This document shows positions 54,265 to 64,000 of a stretch of DNA of 64,000 bases, one piece after another. Origin of the DNA: Austropuccinia psidii (lineage: Eukaryota > Basidiomycota > Pucciniomycetes > Pucciniales > Sphaerophragmiaceae). Position 1 is the first letter of the stretch, and each line of letters starts with the position of its first letter. The notes under the pieces are model-generated. The model had not been told where the DNA came from and did not search any database. It worked only from the letters and a program-made list of their open reading frames with translations. The translations under genes and the position numbers were made by a program. Location: contig JALGQZ010000013.1 of NCBI GenBank assembly GCA_023105745.1, positions 5,181,501 through 5,245,500 on the forward strand. Direction: 5' to 3'.

Positions 54265-54279
54265 CTCAAGACTGTAAAT
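54265..54279 (-). promoter_or_regulatory. CopD primer-binding site, tRNA-Tyr anticodon-arm type
   Basis: On the minus strand ATTTACAGTCTTGAG starts one base after the LTR. Its complement contains CAAGACTGTAAAT, which matches the spliced anticodon arm of yeast-type tRNA-Tyr. Confidence 0.6.
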
Positions 54280-54280
54280 A

Positions 54281-54842
54281 TGTAAAGAAACCAAACTAAA
54301 GGTGGGGTTTATTATTTCAATAATCATGCGCTATGTTTTAAGAGAGACAAATTGAGATCTACCTAAAGGTGGACAGAACTACAATATACAATTTTACTGA
54401 GTGAATGGTTGAGTAAGAAATATCTGGATTTGGATCTATGAGAAGATTATTTAATAAGTTTGGTAATACTATTGTGCTTAAGCAGAAGTAGTATTACCTG
54501 GCTACTCCTCATTAAGTGATGAAGCACTTTTACGGTGGCTTGTACCAGGGCGAACAGGGATAATAAAATAGGAGTTAAAAGAAGAAGAGTTGACTACGGT
54601 AATTTAACAAAGAAGATTATCTACAGTAGCTTAACACAGGAGTTCTCCAAAGAAAAGGAAACAAAAGGAACAGTGAAGAGGAGCTTCCTTAAATAGCTGA
54701 CAGCAGGGGCATTGTGGTCAGTTGATCATGATGTCATGATTGACTGATGTCCTTTGGTTGAGAGCACATTCACATGATTGGTTTTAAGAGCACATGCGCA
54801 TGAATTTGATTGACATGCGCGCGTGGGAATTAATTCTCAACA
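54281..54842 (-). repeat. CopD 5' LTR
   Basis: The 562-bp copy matches 29555-30113 with few differences and is followed by the GCAGT TSD. Confidence 0.94.
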
Positions 54843-54848
54843 GCAGTA

Positions 54849-55332
54849 ACACAACAAATTGAAGAACTACACAAGATAATAGAAGATAAGAAGAAAGTCA
54901 AAGATGAAATAAGACAACCAATTTTTTCTGAAGAATTAATCAACCATCTGAAGCAAAGAAAATCAACAGTTATATGGAGAATAGTTCGTCCACTTTCAGC
55001 CCCAAGCCTCCCTCCTCATCAGAGTCATCAATACATGTATACAAGTTTATGTAGTGATTCAAGAAAAGAGAGGTGGAGATTGACCATTTCACAATTTGAG
55101 CATGGTACAGATAGTAGGAAAAGCTGTTATAGCACTCAAATCAATTAATTTAAAGGTAAATGGAGAAGAAAGCAAAAGTAAGTCAGTAATAATATATGTA
55201 TCAGGAAATGTGAGATCTTACACCAAATACAGAATGAAGCCCAGAAACCTATTAGAGATTGGACACCTGCAGAATCACCTAGCTGACCCCTTATTTTATG
55301 ACACCCAAGAATTATATCTATTTTGAGCTCAT
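54849..55332 (+). pseudogene. Coding-like relic, right part, next to CopD
   Basis: The plus frame from 54849 is open for about 98 codons (TQQIEELHKIIEDKKKVKDE, STVIWRIVRPLSAPSLPPHQ). Another frame follows at 55096-55326 (NHLADPLFYDTQELY). The content looks like a decayed protein, perhaps from a transposon. A Helitron origin was considered because of LADPLFY but is not supported. It probably joins 29400-29549 across the CopD insertion. Confidence 0.35.
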
Positions 55333-55889
55333 TTCATTCAAAAACATCTTGAGCCTTCAGATTAAATCCAAATCCAACAAGTATGTGACAAGAATGGGAT
55401 TATTAGAGAAACCATTAAAAGGATGAAATTGATGGGGAACCACTTGCAAAGATGAATAAAAGGAGGCAATTGTAATGCACTTGACTGATAAAAACACTTT
55501 AAAAAGGGATTATCAAAGGTTATTTAGTCTACTACATGACTCACCTCACTACCATTGAGTCTCTTGCCCTGGAGAACCAGAGTTTTTTCTTTGCTTGAAA
55601 GTAGTTCATGTTGTACATTATTGAAATCATTCTCCAATTTTTACAAAATTCTAGAAGAGAATAGAATACAAGAGACTGTGATATGGAGAAAACAGAAAAT
55701 ATTTGTGTAAGATGTGCTAATAAGGATTTAGAAAAATACAGGTAGCTAGAGACTACGAGTGATAGATACATGCATGATTCTTTCAGGAAAGCCTTTCCAG
55801 TTGAGAAGGCTGAGCTAGCTAACACAATGTTGGCTAGATACTTAAAAAGGGTTAAATGTAACAAAAAAGAAAAGTTTAAGACTAATTGG

Positions 55890-56130
55890 TCTGATCAGGA
55901 TGACTCTATGATATAGTAATAATTATTCTTAGGCTATGGGTTTGACACAAAATTTATATTTAAAAATAACTAAGAAGGGCTCTAATTTAGTGATATAGTG
56001 GTGATGAGGCTACTGAAAGTCCTGGTTGTCCTGATTATTTATTGGCTAACAATGATCCATATTATACTTATATCTGTTTCAGTCTATCAGGACTTCCATT
56101 TGTGATAGCTTTACCACATAATCATTCCAA
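55890..56130 (-). repeat. Diverged GypA-like LTR fragment
   Basis: Motifs line up with the GypA-2 LTR start on the plus strand: GACTCTATGAT, TTTGACACA, AGGGCTCTAATTTAGTGATATAGTGGTGATGAG and GAAAGTCCTGG (compare 38631-38805). It is strongly decayed. The segment 55333-55889 before it shows nothing I can name. Confidence 0.45.
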
Positions 56131-56168
56131 ATTAAAGCAAGATACCCTCTTATTTTGATGAGGAGAAG

Positions 56169-58304
56169 TGTGAGCTTGTGAGGTATGTATGACACAAATT
56201 ACTATGTATACATTAGATTGAACCATAAACAGATTTTTCAAATGAATATAAAAAAACAGCAAGAAATAAGTATATTTTTTTTGATAAGAAAATTTATGAA
56301 TATTATGTCATTTTTGGATTATACACCAAAAATAACCTGGGGTAGACCCATAGAGTGTTATACCCAAAATGGTAATTTCCTCTGTTATTGAAAGGTTCAA
56401 GAATGTTGAAGTAAAATTACACATGTTCACAATTTTATTGAGACTTATAGATTGTTAATTTTAAGCTCAATTTCAAAGTTTCATAAGGTTTATAAAAGCT
56501 TGAGAAAATTTAGTTAAAATTGAGGTGTTGTGTATATTTACAAACTTGGCTAAAAATTTATGTTACAGGCTGTAAATCCTGCATGAGCTCAATTCAAAGT
56601 ATTTGAAAGCCATTTTATGGATTCAATAAAATAGAAGGGAGAAATTCACAAAAAAAGTTGGGACAAAGGAAGAAAGGCAAAGAGAGCCAAGTTAGCCAGC
56701 TTTTGGCATCTTAGACAACCCAAATATGGTTTTCCGCCTGTATTGAAAGACTTTTAACCTTGTTCAAATATTAATATTATACTTCAACTGCAAATTAAAG
56801 TGTAAACTGGTTCATTTCTCTTTTGGACAGGAATTCCAAGCTGCCAAAGGGTAAATCCCTATATGCAGACTTGTAATCCAGGTTTTGTAAGCTTGGAAAG
56901 TTTATTTAAGCTTAAAATTAATTCTAAAAGAATTCAAACCTTATCAAAAGTTGAGGTTTGGTGTGGATTGTTATCTTTACATGTAAAAATAGCAATAACT
57001 TCAAAAATCTATAGAGAAACCAATTCTCAATTGATTTTTTTGAAAATTTTACACAGCTTAGAAATCAATTTTTCCTGTATAAAAATATGTTTAAATTATT
57101 TTTCATCAGTACTATTCCTTGGTATTTATCCTTGAAAAAACCTCTTTCAATTCTCCTTGATAATATTAAGATATATTCAAAATTGAATCAAAAATCTTAT
57201 CTAAATTTCTTTGTCTTGAATGTTTATTTTGAAGTTGTTCATGTGATAGCCTTTGTGATGAGTGAATCAATTTTCTATTAAAACTAAAAATAATAAACTC
57301 AAATGAGGATTAAAGCTACTTGGAGTGAAGAATAACACTGTTAACTTAAAATAGAAATTAAAAAAGCTACCTTACCTTAAGAGCCTTATTTTTAAATATT
57401 ATTTTTCAGTTTTAATCTGAGAATTTCCTCTATATACATAGTGGATCATGAGAGCTTCTATGAGGGCATAAAAGAACCCCTTTTATCATTGTTTTTGTCC
57501 ATCATCATCATCATTCAATCACTCAGACATTTTATAACAGGTAATATTTTATGATATATAGAATCTTATATTATTAAGATTAATTTTTGAGTTATTTTAT
57601 TATTTATAAATTTCAAATAAAATAAATGAACTTATAGAATTAAAATTATTTTTTTTTAAGCATCAATACTTGGTTTTATTTAATGAAATTATTTTAAATA
57701 TATTTTGGAATCCACAAATCTCCTCTAAAAACTCTTAAATCTTATTTTGTAATAAAACAGTTTTTTCCTTCCATTAGAATATTTATTTTTGCCATATTTT
57801 CAGCCTATAGAAATTATTTAATACATAACTGTTGTTATTTGACTTATTGTATGAAATAAGTATTCTAAGTAAGTTTTTCTCTGAATATTCTATATTATTT
57901 TATCTAATATTAGTTTTCTTATATAGAATTTCTTTATTAAATTTATCTCTGAACAGTTTGTGTGATGATTTAATTCATAAATAATACTATCATTATTAAT
58001 AACTTGATGAATATTATTATTCTCTGCATATCATTGTCTCGTTGAGATCTTTTATACTTATTATTAGTATAACTCTCAGTAACAAGAATAATACTAGAAT
58101 AATTATAATTTATTATATATATTAGGAATTTTTTTATTATAAAGTTATTTAATAATAATCAATTATTATTTTTTATAGTTATTTCCAATAATTATATTCA
58201 TTTGTTGTTATAGAATCTAATTATCTTATATTTCCTACTGGGGATAGTCATAGTAATCTTGATTATAATTAATATTATAAAATTTTGAATAGACTAACCT
58301 CACA
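56169..58304 (+). repeat. GypB-2 5' LTR
   Basis: The 2136-bp copy runs TGTGAGCTTGTGAGG to AACCTCACA. It shares the ACACCAAAAATAACCT and GGTTTTGTAAGC-type motifs with GypB-1 LTRs but is much diverged. The small frames in it are not genes. Confidence 0.85.
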
Positions 58305-58305
58305 T

Positions 58306-58322
58306 TTGGGGGCCTAAACATG
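58306..58322 (+). promoter_or_regulatory. Decayed GypB-2 primer-binding site
   Basis: TTGGGGGCCTAAACATG stands where GypB-1 has TTGGGGGCCTGGCCGTG. Three of the four changes are G to A or C to T transitions. Confidence 0.6.
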
Positions 58323-58996
58323 ATTTTAACCAGTTCTTGGGACATAAAACATATTCTACACCTTATATTACTTGATTTTGACATAAAATTTCTATTTTTA
58401 CTTGAATTTTGGCTTTTTTCAGACCTATCCCTCCTGAATAATTTATATAGCGTTTATGAAATTATTATCCTTAAGATTACTTTTTGAAAAAAAAAATAAT
58501 ATTTAATGATTTGGAGTAAATTTCTATTGTCTAACTAATTGCTTTCCAAGAAACAGAATTGAAATTTATTCTTTGGGTTATTATAGTATAATGTGGATAA
58601 TAATATAGTTTTGATTAATAAATTTATTAGAAAACAAAAAGTAAAAGAGAAACTAAAAAATTGAAAAATTGCTTACTTAAAAACATTTTTTTACTCTTTA
58701 GACATTTTTATTTATTTTTTGACCTGCTTTTACATAAATGACTTTATAAAACCTTTATTCAACAATTTGAGTAATTAATTTGTTTTCATTAGTCTTAATT
58801 TTTAAGAAAATCACTTTTATTTTTATTCTATTGCTATTTGTTAGAGAGAGTTCCAATGACACTGGAAGTTTGGAGTCAAGTGTAGAAATTCAAACCAGAC
58901 CACAACCAATAGGTTTACTCCAAAAATAACCTTTTGAAGGTTCATGAGTTGGATTTAACCTATTTCTCAGTCAAATTTGATTTAAACTGACATTTC

Positions 58997-59638
58997 ATGA
59001 CTGCTACTAGAAACTGAAGCAATTACTTCATCCAATCAAATGGATCTGGACTAGGAGTTTCAAGTCATCAATCCAAAATACAAAAATGCCACCTGAGCAG
59101 AGAGGAACAAATGCAGGATGCCAGAGCTTCAACCAGTTTCCAAAGGCTAGCCAGCACCCTTTACACTCTTATTGAGAGTACCAGAGCTGAAATAGCTACT
59201 ATTACTGTTTTAAGATCTGAACAACTTCCAGGAAGAAGCAATAGAGATATACCAGTCTCAGTAGAAGAGCCGGCTTATGGTGGAAAAGAATTAGGAGGGG
59301 GAACTTCATCCAATAATCTTTTTCAGGAAAATGAACTTAGATCTTCAAGTGAAAATGTTCTTGGGCCTATAAAAGACACAAGAGCTTCTACAAGGATGGA
59401 ATTCAACTTCTTGAAAAGGGTAAGTCAAAAATATAACAGCTTGGTTGAAAAACCAAAGCATTTTATCAGAGAATCAGAGGAAGGAGCTGGCCCCAAAGGA
59501 AAAAACCCCTGTGGAACCACCCCAAAGCCTCTACATGCAAGAATAAACCTCCAAAGTTGCCAAAAAAAAGACAAGCAAGCCCCACAGACGAAACAGAAGG
59601 GCAAGAAAAAGACAAAGGGAAAGGGCAATTCTAAATAG
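58997..59638 (+). pseudogene. GypB-2 Gag, N-terminal part
   Basis: From ATG 58997 the frame matches the GypB-1 Gag start, with a TGA at the seventh codon. From 59111 it is open for 175 residues (STLYTLIESTRAEIATITVL, SLVEKPKHFIRESEEGAGPK) to a TAG. Confidence 0.85.
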
Positions 59639-59905
59639 AACAAGACTTATTCTCAATATCACATAATTCTAAAGAAAGAAAGGGGAGAAATGGACAATGT
59701 GCTCAATGTGGCAAGTACGTTTATAGAATTAAAAAACAAGAAGGAGGAAAGAATGAACAAATACCCCCAAAGAAGGAGATTTTTCAAACCTTCAGCCTAC
59801 TTTGAAACTTGTCATAAAAATGTTTTAATAAAGCTTAGAAATTTTGAGTATATCCAAAAGAAATTGGGTAAACAAGTCCTACAAGTATATACTAGTTGCA
59901 AATGA
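59639..59905 (+). pseudogene. GypB-2 Gag, coiled-coil region
   Basis: The same frame continues after the stop with MDNVLNVASTFIELKNKKEE and a region matching ESCNKEI...FDYVQQKLG of GypB-1. 59906-60179 is decayed sequence of the same protein. Confidence 0.8.
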
Positions 59906-60179
59906 CCATTATGGGTCTGTAAAATGTAAATAAGAAAATGTTGTGTCTTTTACATATACTTTTGAGAGGATATAATCCAAGGTTACATTGCTTAATCAGC
60001 CATAGTATAGCTCTATTCCTTTTATTACTAAACAATCAAAATACTTAGGAATAAAACTCAAAAACATGGAAAATTCAGCTTATCACAATGAAGCTCTTTT
60101 CCAAGAACATTTAGAAAAAAGTGATGAAGGAAGGCTTCAATTAAAATGAGATATTAAATAAACTATCCAAAATATATTA

Positions 60180-60506
60180 TTGAAAAATAAGTTGCCAAAA
60201 ACGTCTACACCAATTTTGGACAAAAATTTGTTTAAATTGAATAGTAATGATTTAAATACTGAAATTTCAAGAAATAAAGAGTTGGAAATTGCCTTGAAGC
60301 TTAAATACCTTACAAGATTAGAGGAATTCAGTACTCTCAGTAGTGAAGGAGAATATAATCATATGTAATTTATCAAAACAATTGATATCCTTAAAGAAAA
60401 CTTTAGTATACCAGATGAATAAGTAAATTCCAGATTACACTCAATATTTTCCAACACAGCCAAGGAATGGTATTATAAAATGAGACAATAACATGGTAAA
60501 CACTTT
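60180..60506 (+). pseudogene. GypB-2 Gag, central part
   Basis: A shifted frame reads LPKTSTPILDKNLFKLNSND and LTRLEEFSTLSSEGEYNHM, matching GypB-1 LPRQSTPFLDRN and EEWPNFSGEGEYNHM. It has stops at 60366, 60420 and beyond. Confidence 0.8.
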
Positions 60507-61004
60507 GTGCTTTTGTGGAAAGCACAGATTATTTCCAAATGGGCTAATACTTTCTGGAGCTTTGGAATGGAAAATTCTTTTGAAGAAGCCATCCTTAAAA
60601 TTGAGAGGGACAGGCCCCTGTCCTCATTTCATAAGCAAAAGGACAGATCAATTGCCCTCCATTTTGATATGTCTGAAAAATTGGTACAGAAAGGGATTTC
60701 ACGCAATTGTGGTGGTTACCTAGCGAATTGTATAAGAAGCCGATGCGTTTATCCTTTCTCTACAGAAGGTTATATAAATTCCATAGAAGACATAAATACC
60801 AGGACAGAAATCGGAAGAAATTGGTTTCAAGCCCCAACAGACAATAAGGCTAGTGGGAAACCAATTTCCAGAGAAAGACCAAAAAAACCACAAAACAGAG
60901 CTCCTTTCAAATGTCATAAATGTGGAAGTAAATTTCATTCAGCTAATAAATTTCCTACTAAAAAAAGAATTCATATGATAGAACTTGAAAAAGCCCAAGT
61001 GTGA
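60507..61004 (+). pseudogene. GypB-2 Gag, core end and altered zinc knuckle
   Basis: The 165-residue frame has LWKAQIISKWANTFWSFGME, then CHKCGSKFHSANKF, a zinc knuckle whose last Cys is Phe. It ends at TGA 61002-61004 and the rest of Gag-Pol is missing. Confidence 0.85.
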
Positions 61005-61030
61005 GCCTTACAGGTATTTTTATATACCTG

Positions 61031-61490
61031 TCACAATGCTGTCTGCCAGACCTCAGAAAAGGGAACTCTTTCCAAAAAGGCTATCAAACTGGTTGACAGA
61101 ACAGTTAATACTGGCAAGTTGTAGATCACATTCCACCATGTTACAGTACCCCTGGGTTTAGAGCACTGCATCCCAAAGTTCAGGTAATTGATGGTATTAC
61201 CCATGTCACCCTCATGGAGTTACATTAGTCACAACAGGAGACTACAAGGAACCCCCAAAGGGCAGAACCCTTATATTCCAATGGAGTAGAAAACCCAGAA
61301 ATTTCTGGTTGTTTGATTGAGACCTCCACTTCTCTCCAACCAGAATCAAACCCATGACATTGGTAACTGGTTTATAGTCACAATGCTGTCTGCCAGATCT
61401 CAGCAAAGGGAACTATTGCCAAAAAGGCTATTAGACTGGTTGAAAGACTGGTTAATACTGTCAAGTTGTAGATCACATTCCACCATGTGA
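61031..61490 (-). repeat. Duplicated tRNA-like repeat, possible SINE
   Basis: A segment of about 110 bp at 61031-61140 recurs at 61378-61490 (TCACAATGCTGTCTGCCAGA, then CACATTCCACCATGT). On the minus strand TGGCAGACAGC (61386-61396) and GGTTTGATTCT (61342-61352) resemble A and B boxes of an RNA polymerase III promoter about 35 bp apart. A tRNA-derived SINE is possible, but no element ends were defined. Confidence 0.4.
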
Positions 61491-62977
61491 AAATACCCAA
61501 AACACCAAAAATAACAAATAATGTTATAATTATAAATGAATTTTCATTATAAAACGAAGAATTAAAATATAAAATTTATATTTGAAGCTGAAGTTCTAGC
61601 TATATTCTAAAATCAAAATTACATTGAAATTTAAAATTGTGAAAACACATTTTTCATTGAAAAAATTAAGTAAAAATAAATTTTCAACAAAAACATTGAA
61701 ATTGAAATATTTTTGGAAAAATATTAAAAAAAATTATTATAACTTTTTTCCCAACAAAGAAAGGTATAAAAATTTTATCACCATTGGACTCCTTATAAAA
61801 AATAGGGTGGAATCACCTCTGGGTGAAATTTCTGCAACTCAACTCTAAATAAGTTTAAATTAAGTTTTGAGTATTTTCTTTATTAAAATTGAAAATCCTC
61901 AAAATCTTGATTTGACTAACACCAACTGTGGTGATAACAATCAATTTTTGAGTCAAAATTGAGGTGTGTTATGTAGTTTAGAAGTTATTAGGAATTGAAG
62001 TATTTTCAATTGAAATGTCAAATGTGTGTGTGTATTACATAAGTGAACTTTGATTTACATATGAGGTATCAATTATTACAGTTGTGTACTGTAAAAAGTC
62101 GATTGAATTACATAGGTAAGTTACAATTATAATACATGATGAGGAATTAAAGAAAAAACCAATTGGAAAGATTAATTCTGGGGGGAAGGAATTTTGGCTC
62201 CAAGGGTGACACACTCACACAAATTGCTTTCTGAAAGGCATGGGTTGTCAAAATTCACACAAAACTTCATCACTTTTGGCCTGAAATTGAGTCACAGGGT
62301 CTGTGACTCAACTGATGATGAGGATTTGATACCAACCAGGTCAGCTTAAACTGTTGCCAAGAGGGTAAAACTGCCTGTAAGATAAAAAAATCTCCGTAAA
62401 ATATCATAAAAATATAATATAATAGAAAGTAAATATATTAATATATAATAATTAATATATTTAAAGCTCTTTATTATTGTTACCAACAAATAATAAAGGC
62501 ATAAGAATTTTTTTTCAATAATAAAAACAATTAATGATAATAGAATTACCAATATTGATGCTATATATTGATATAAATACTATTTATATTCACGAATGAA
62601 CTAGTAAAAGTAATAATACAGAGAGATCATTATAAAAGAGAAAAACCCTACTTTTAACACTTAATATAATAATTTTGAAAGATTTTATGCCAAAAAATGT
62701 AAATAGAACTATTTTAAATTGTATTTACAAAATAAAATAAGAGAAATAACAAATATTCTTAATTTTACATGGAAAATAGGAGTTATAGAGAAATATAACC
62801 AAAACAATTAAACAATTCAAGTAATCACGTCAAGATTGATGATTATAATGAAGATTACCTTTTTTCTCTGATAATATAAAAGATATATATATAAAAAATA
62901 AAGAGTTTACCTTTTTGTTTAGTGTTGTATTGTTTTTGAAGCTTCTGAGGGGAAAATAGAGTAAAAGGAGCTCTACT
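61491..62977. other. AT-rich stretch, probably a diverged Gypsy LTR
   Basis: No gene was seen. The strings CACCAAAAATAAC, AAAATTGAGGTGTG and a terminal TAAAGAGTTTACCT are reminiscent of GypB LTR motifs but mixed in orientation. A 9-bp-arm palindrome GAGTCACAG/CTGTGACTC lies at 62289-62309. Confidence 0.35.
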
Positions 62978-64000
62978 TCTTGTCATAATTGTGGTTCAAC
63001 AGACCACTATGCTAACAATTGTCCAAAGGCAAAGAAAAAAGTCTATGCAATTGAGAAAATCCCAGAGGAGGAATCCCCAACAGAGGATTCTGAATCAGAC
63101 TCTATGGGTGATGCCATCAGAGAACCATCTGATGATGAACAAGACCCAAGAGAGGAACTTCTAGTGGAATACCAAGAGGAAACCCCACTGGAAATTCAGG
63201 ATATACAATTGGAAGCAGGAATGCCACAAGACACTGCCAACAAGAACTTGTGCAAACACACACAAGATGCACAAACATTCCTGGTTACACCAACCAAAGG
63301 AATGGCATATATACATGGAACAGCCACAAAAATGACTGTATGTATTGACAATGCTCAGAACCCACTGATCTTTGACAGTGGAGCACATTGCTCCATAGTG
63401 GCCAGAAATTATCTGGATAACCACTTCCCAAACTGGGAGAAAGAACTCTTTCCCACTAAGGCAAAGAACTTCAAAAGTGCATCAGGGAAGATGACTTCCA
63501 TTGGGACAATTGTCAAAGAGATAATTATACCCCACAGGAAGGGTAATTTCAGACTCAACCCAGAGTTTGTAGTGCTAGAAGATGCCCACATCCAAGGGAT
63601 TTTACTGGGAACAGACTACCAGAGGATGTATGGCATAGATATTTACAATAGTAAAAACAGGCACATTACCATTGGCACCAACAAGGAAAAGAAATTTTCA
63701 CTTGATATATACCACATATCTTCACAGGATCCACTAGAAGAACTCTTGAAGGAATTCAAGGAGGGACAGTTTAGCACTACCCTCACCAGTAAACAGAAAC
63801 TACGTTTACTGAAGATGCTGAGAAAGAACAGACCAGCATTTGCCATTGGTGAAGAACCACTAGGCAAGATTAAAGGCCATGATATAGAACTATATCTGGA
63901 TGTGGAAAGACCTTATCCACCCATGATGAGGAGACCTCCTTATCCAGCAAGTCTGGAAACCAGGAAAGAAATTGAAAAACACATCAAGGAACTCCTGGAC
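62978..64000 (+). CDS. GypA-3 Gag end, protease and start of RT, cut by window edge
   Basis: The frame is open for 341 codons to the window end. It begins exactly at the zinc knuckle (CHNCGSTDHYANNC), then the acidic linker, the protease (LIFDSGAHCSIVARNYLD), the linker and the RT start (LDVERPYPPMMRRPPYPASL). The sequence upstream is unrelated, so the copy is truncated or interrupted at 62977. It has no stops in this part, unlike GypA-2. Its right end lies outside the window. Confidence 0.9.

Larger units (their letters stand above)
29555..54842 (-). mobile_element. CopD, Ty1/Copia element, outermost of a four-element stack
   Basis: LTRs 29555-30113 and 54281-54842 (TGTAAAG to CTCAACA) and a perfect GCAGT TSD define the element. 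Its own internal DNA is 30114-30386 and 50541-54280. CopB occupies the space between, inside the RNase H region. Removing CopB and one CACAC copy restores the RNase H frame exactly. The coding region has many breaks. Confidence 0.95.
56169..61003 (+). mobile_element. GypB-2, decayed plus-strand GypB copy without pol
   Basis: The 5' LTR 56169-58304 is the diverged reverse complement of the GypB-1 LTR. The leader and Gag follow in broken frames, ending just after the zinc knuckle near 61003. Protease and RT are absent. The sequence TGTGAGCCTTACAGGTA at 60999 resembles an LTR start, so the 3' LTR may follow directly and be interrupted. Confidence 0.8.

Noticed and set aside
55096..55326. Helitron replicase/helicase fragment
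   Set aside because: Only a short LADPLFY-like string supports it; no rolling-circle or helicase motifs are visible.
56863..57281. Plus frames of 90 and 64 residues near the end of the window
   Set aside because: They lie inside the GypB-2 LTR and are AT-driven.
1..64000. CRISPR arrays, rRNA genes, canonical tRNA genes, bacterial operon signals
   Set aside because: No regular short repeats with unique spacers, no rRNA-like blocks and no full cloverleaf were seen. Introns and LTR elements indicate a eukaryotic chromosome.

Overview
The window looks like repeat-rich chromosomal DNA of a basidiomycete rust fungus (order Pucciniales). The best guess is the myrtle rust Austropuccinia psidii, because the Ty3/Gypsy proteins read like that species' retroelement families. 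This is from memory of the families, not from a search. The DNA is AT-rich. No rRNA gene, canonical tRNA gene or CRISPR array was seen. About 85% of the window is LTR retrotransposon DNA stacked by nested insertion, and most insertion junctions can be read to the base from target-site duplications (TSDs).

Layout. (1) 1-2573: AT-rich DNA with a Tc1/mariner transposase tail at the left edge and a Tc1-type terminal repeat ending at 2571. (2) 2869-22020: Gypsy element GypB-1 (minus strand, TSD AATGT), which lacks its integrase and splits an older reading frame. Its right LTR contains a complete second Gypsy, GypA-1 (11161-20845, plus strand, TSD GCTTT). (3) 22358-27311: decayed Copia element CopA (minus). 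(4) 27317-29549: the only stretch that looks like host single-copy DNA. It carries a five-exon minus-strand gene for a small secreted protein rich in cysteine, a candidate effector. (5) 29555-54842: Copia element CopD (minus, TSD GCAGT) holding CopB (30387-50540, TSD CACAC), which in turn holds CopC (30493-36020, nearly intact) and GypA-2 (38623-48301). (6) 54848-64000: relics, including GypB-2 (56169-about 61003, plus), a duplicated tRNA-like repeat, diverged LTR-like DNA and a GypA-3 fragment running off the right edge.

How the parts work. The Gypsy elements encode Gag with a CCHC knuckle, protease, reverse transcriptase, RNase H and, in GypA, integrase with a C-terminal chromodomain. The Copia elements have the order Gag, protease, integrase, reverse transcriptase, RNase H. 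The most unusual feature is in GypA. A two-intron accessory frame has a start codon that forms only when intron 1 is spliced, and it overlaps Gag in another frame for about 560-700 nt. The Gag AUG lies inside intron 2, so retaining or removing that 68-nt intron could switch the RNA between Gag-Pol and the accessory protein. The Copia elements also use unusual primer sites: CopB matches the anticodon arm of initiator tRNA-Met, with the Gag AUG inside the site, while CopA and CopD match the anticodon arm of spliced tRNA-Tyr.
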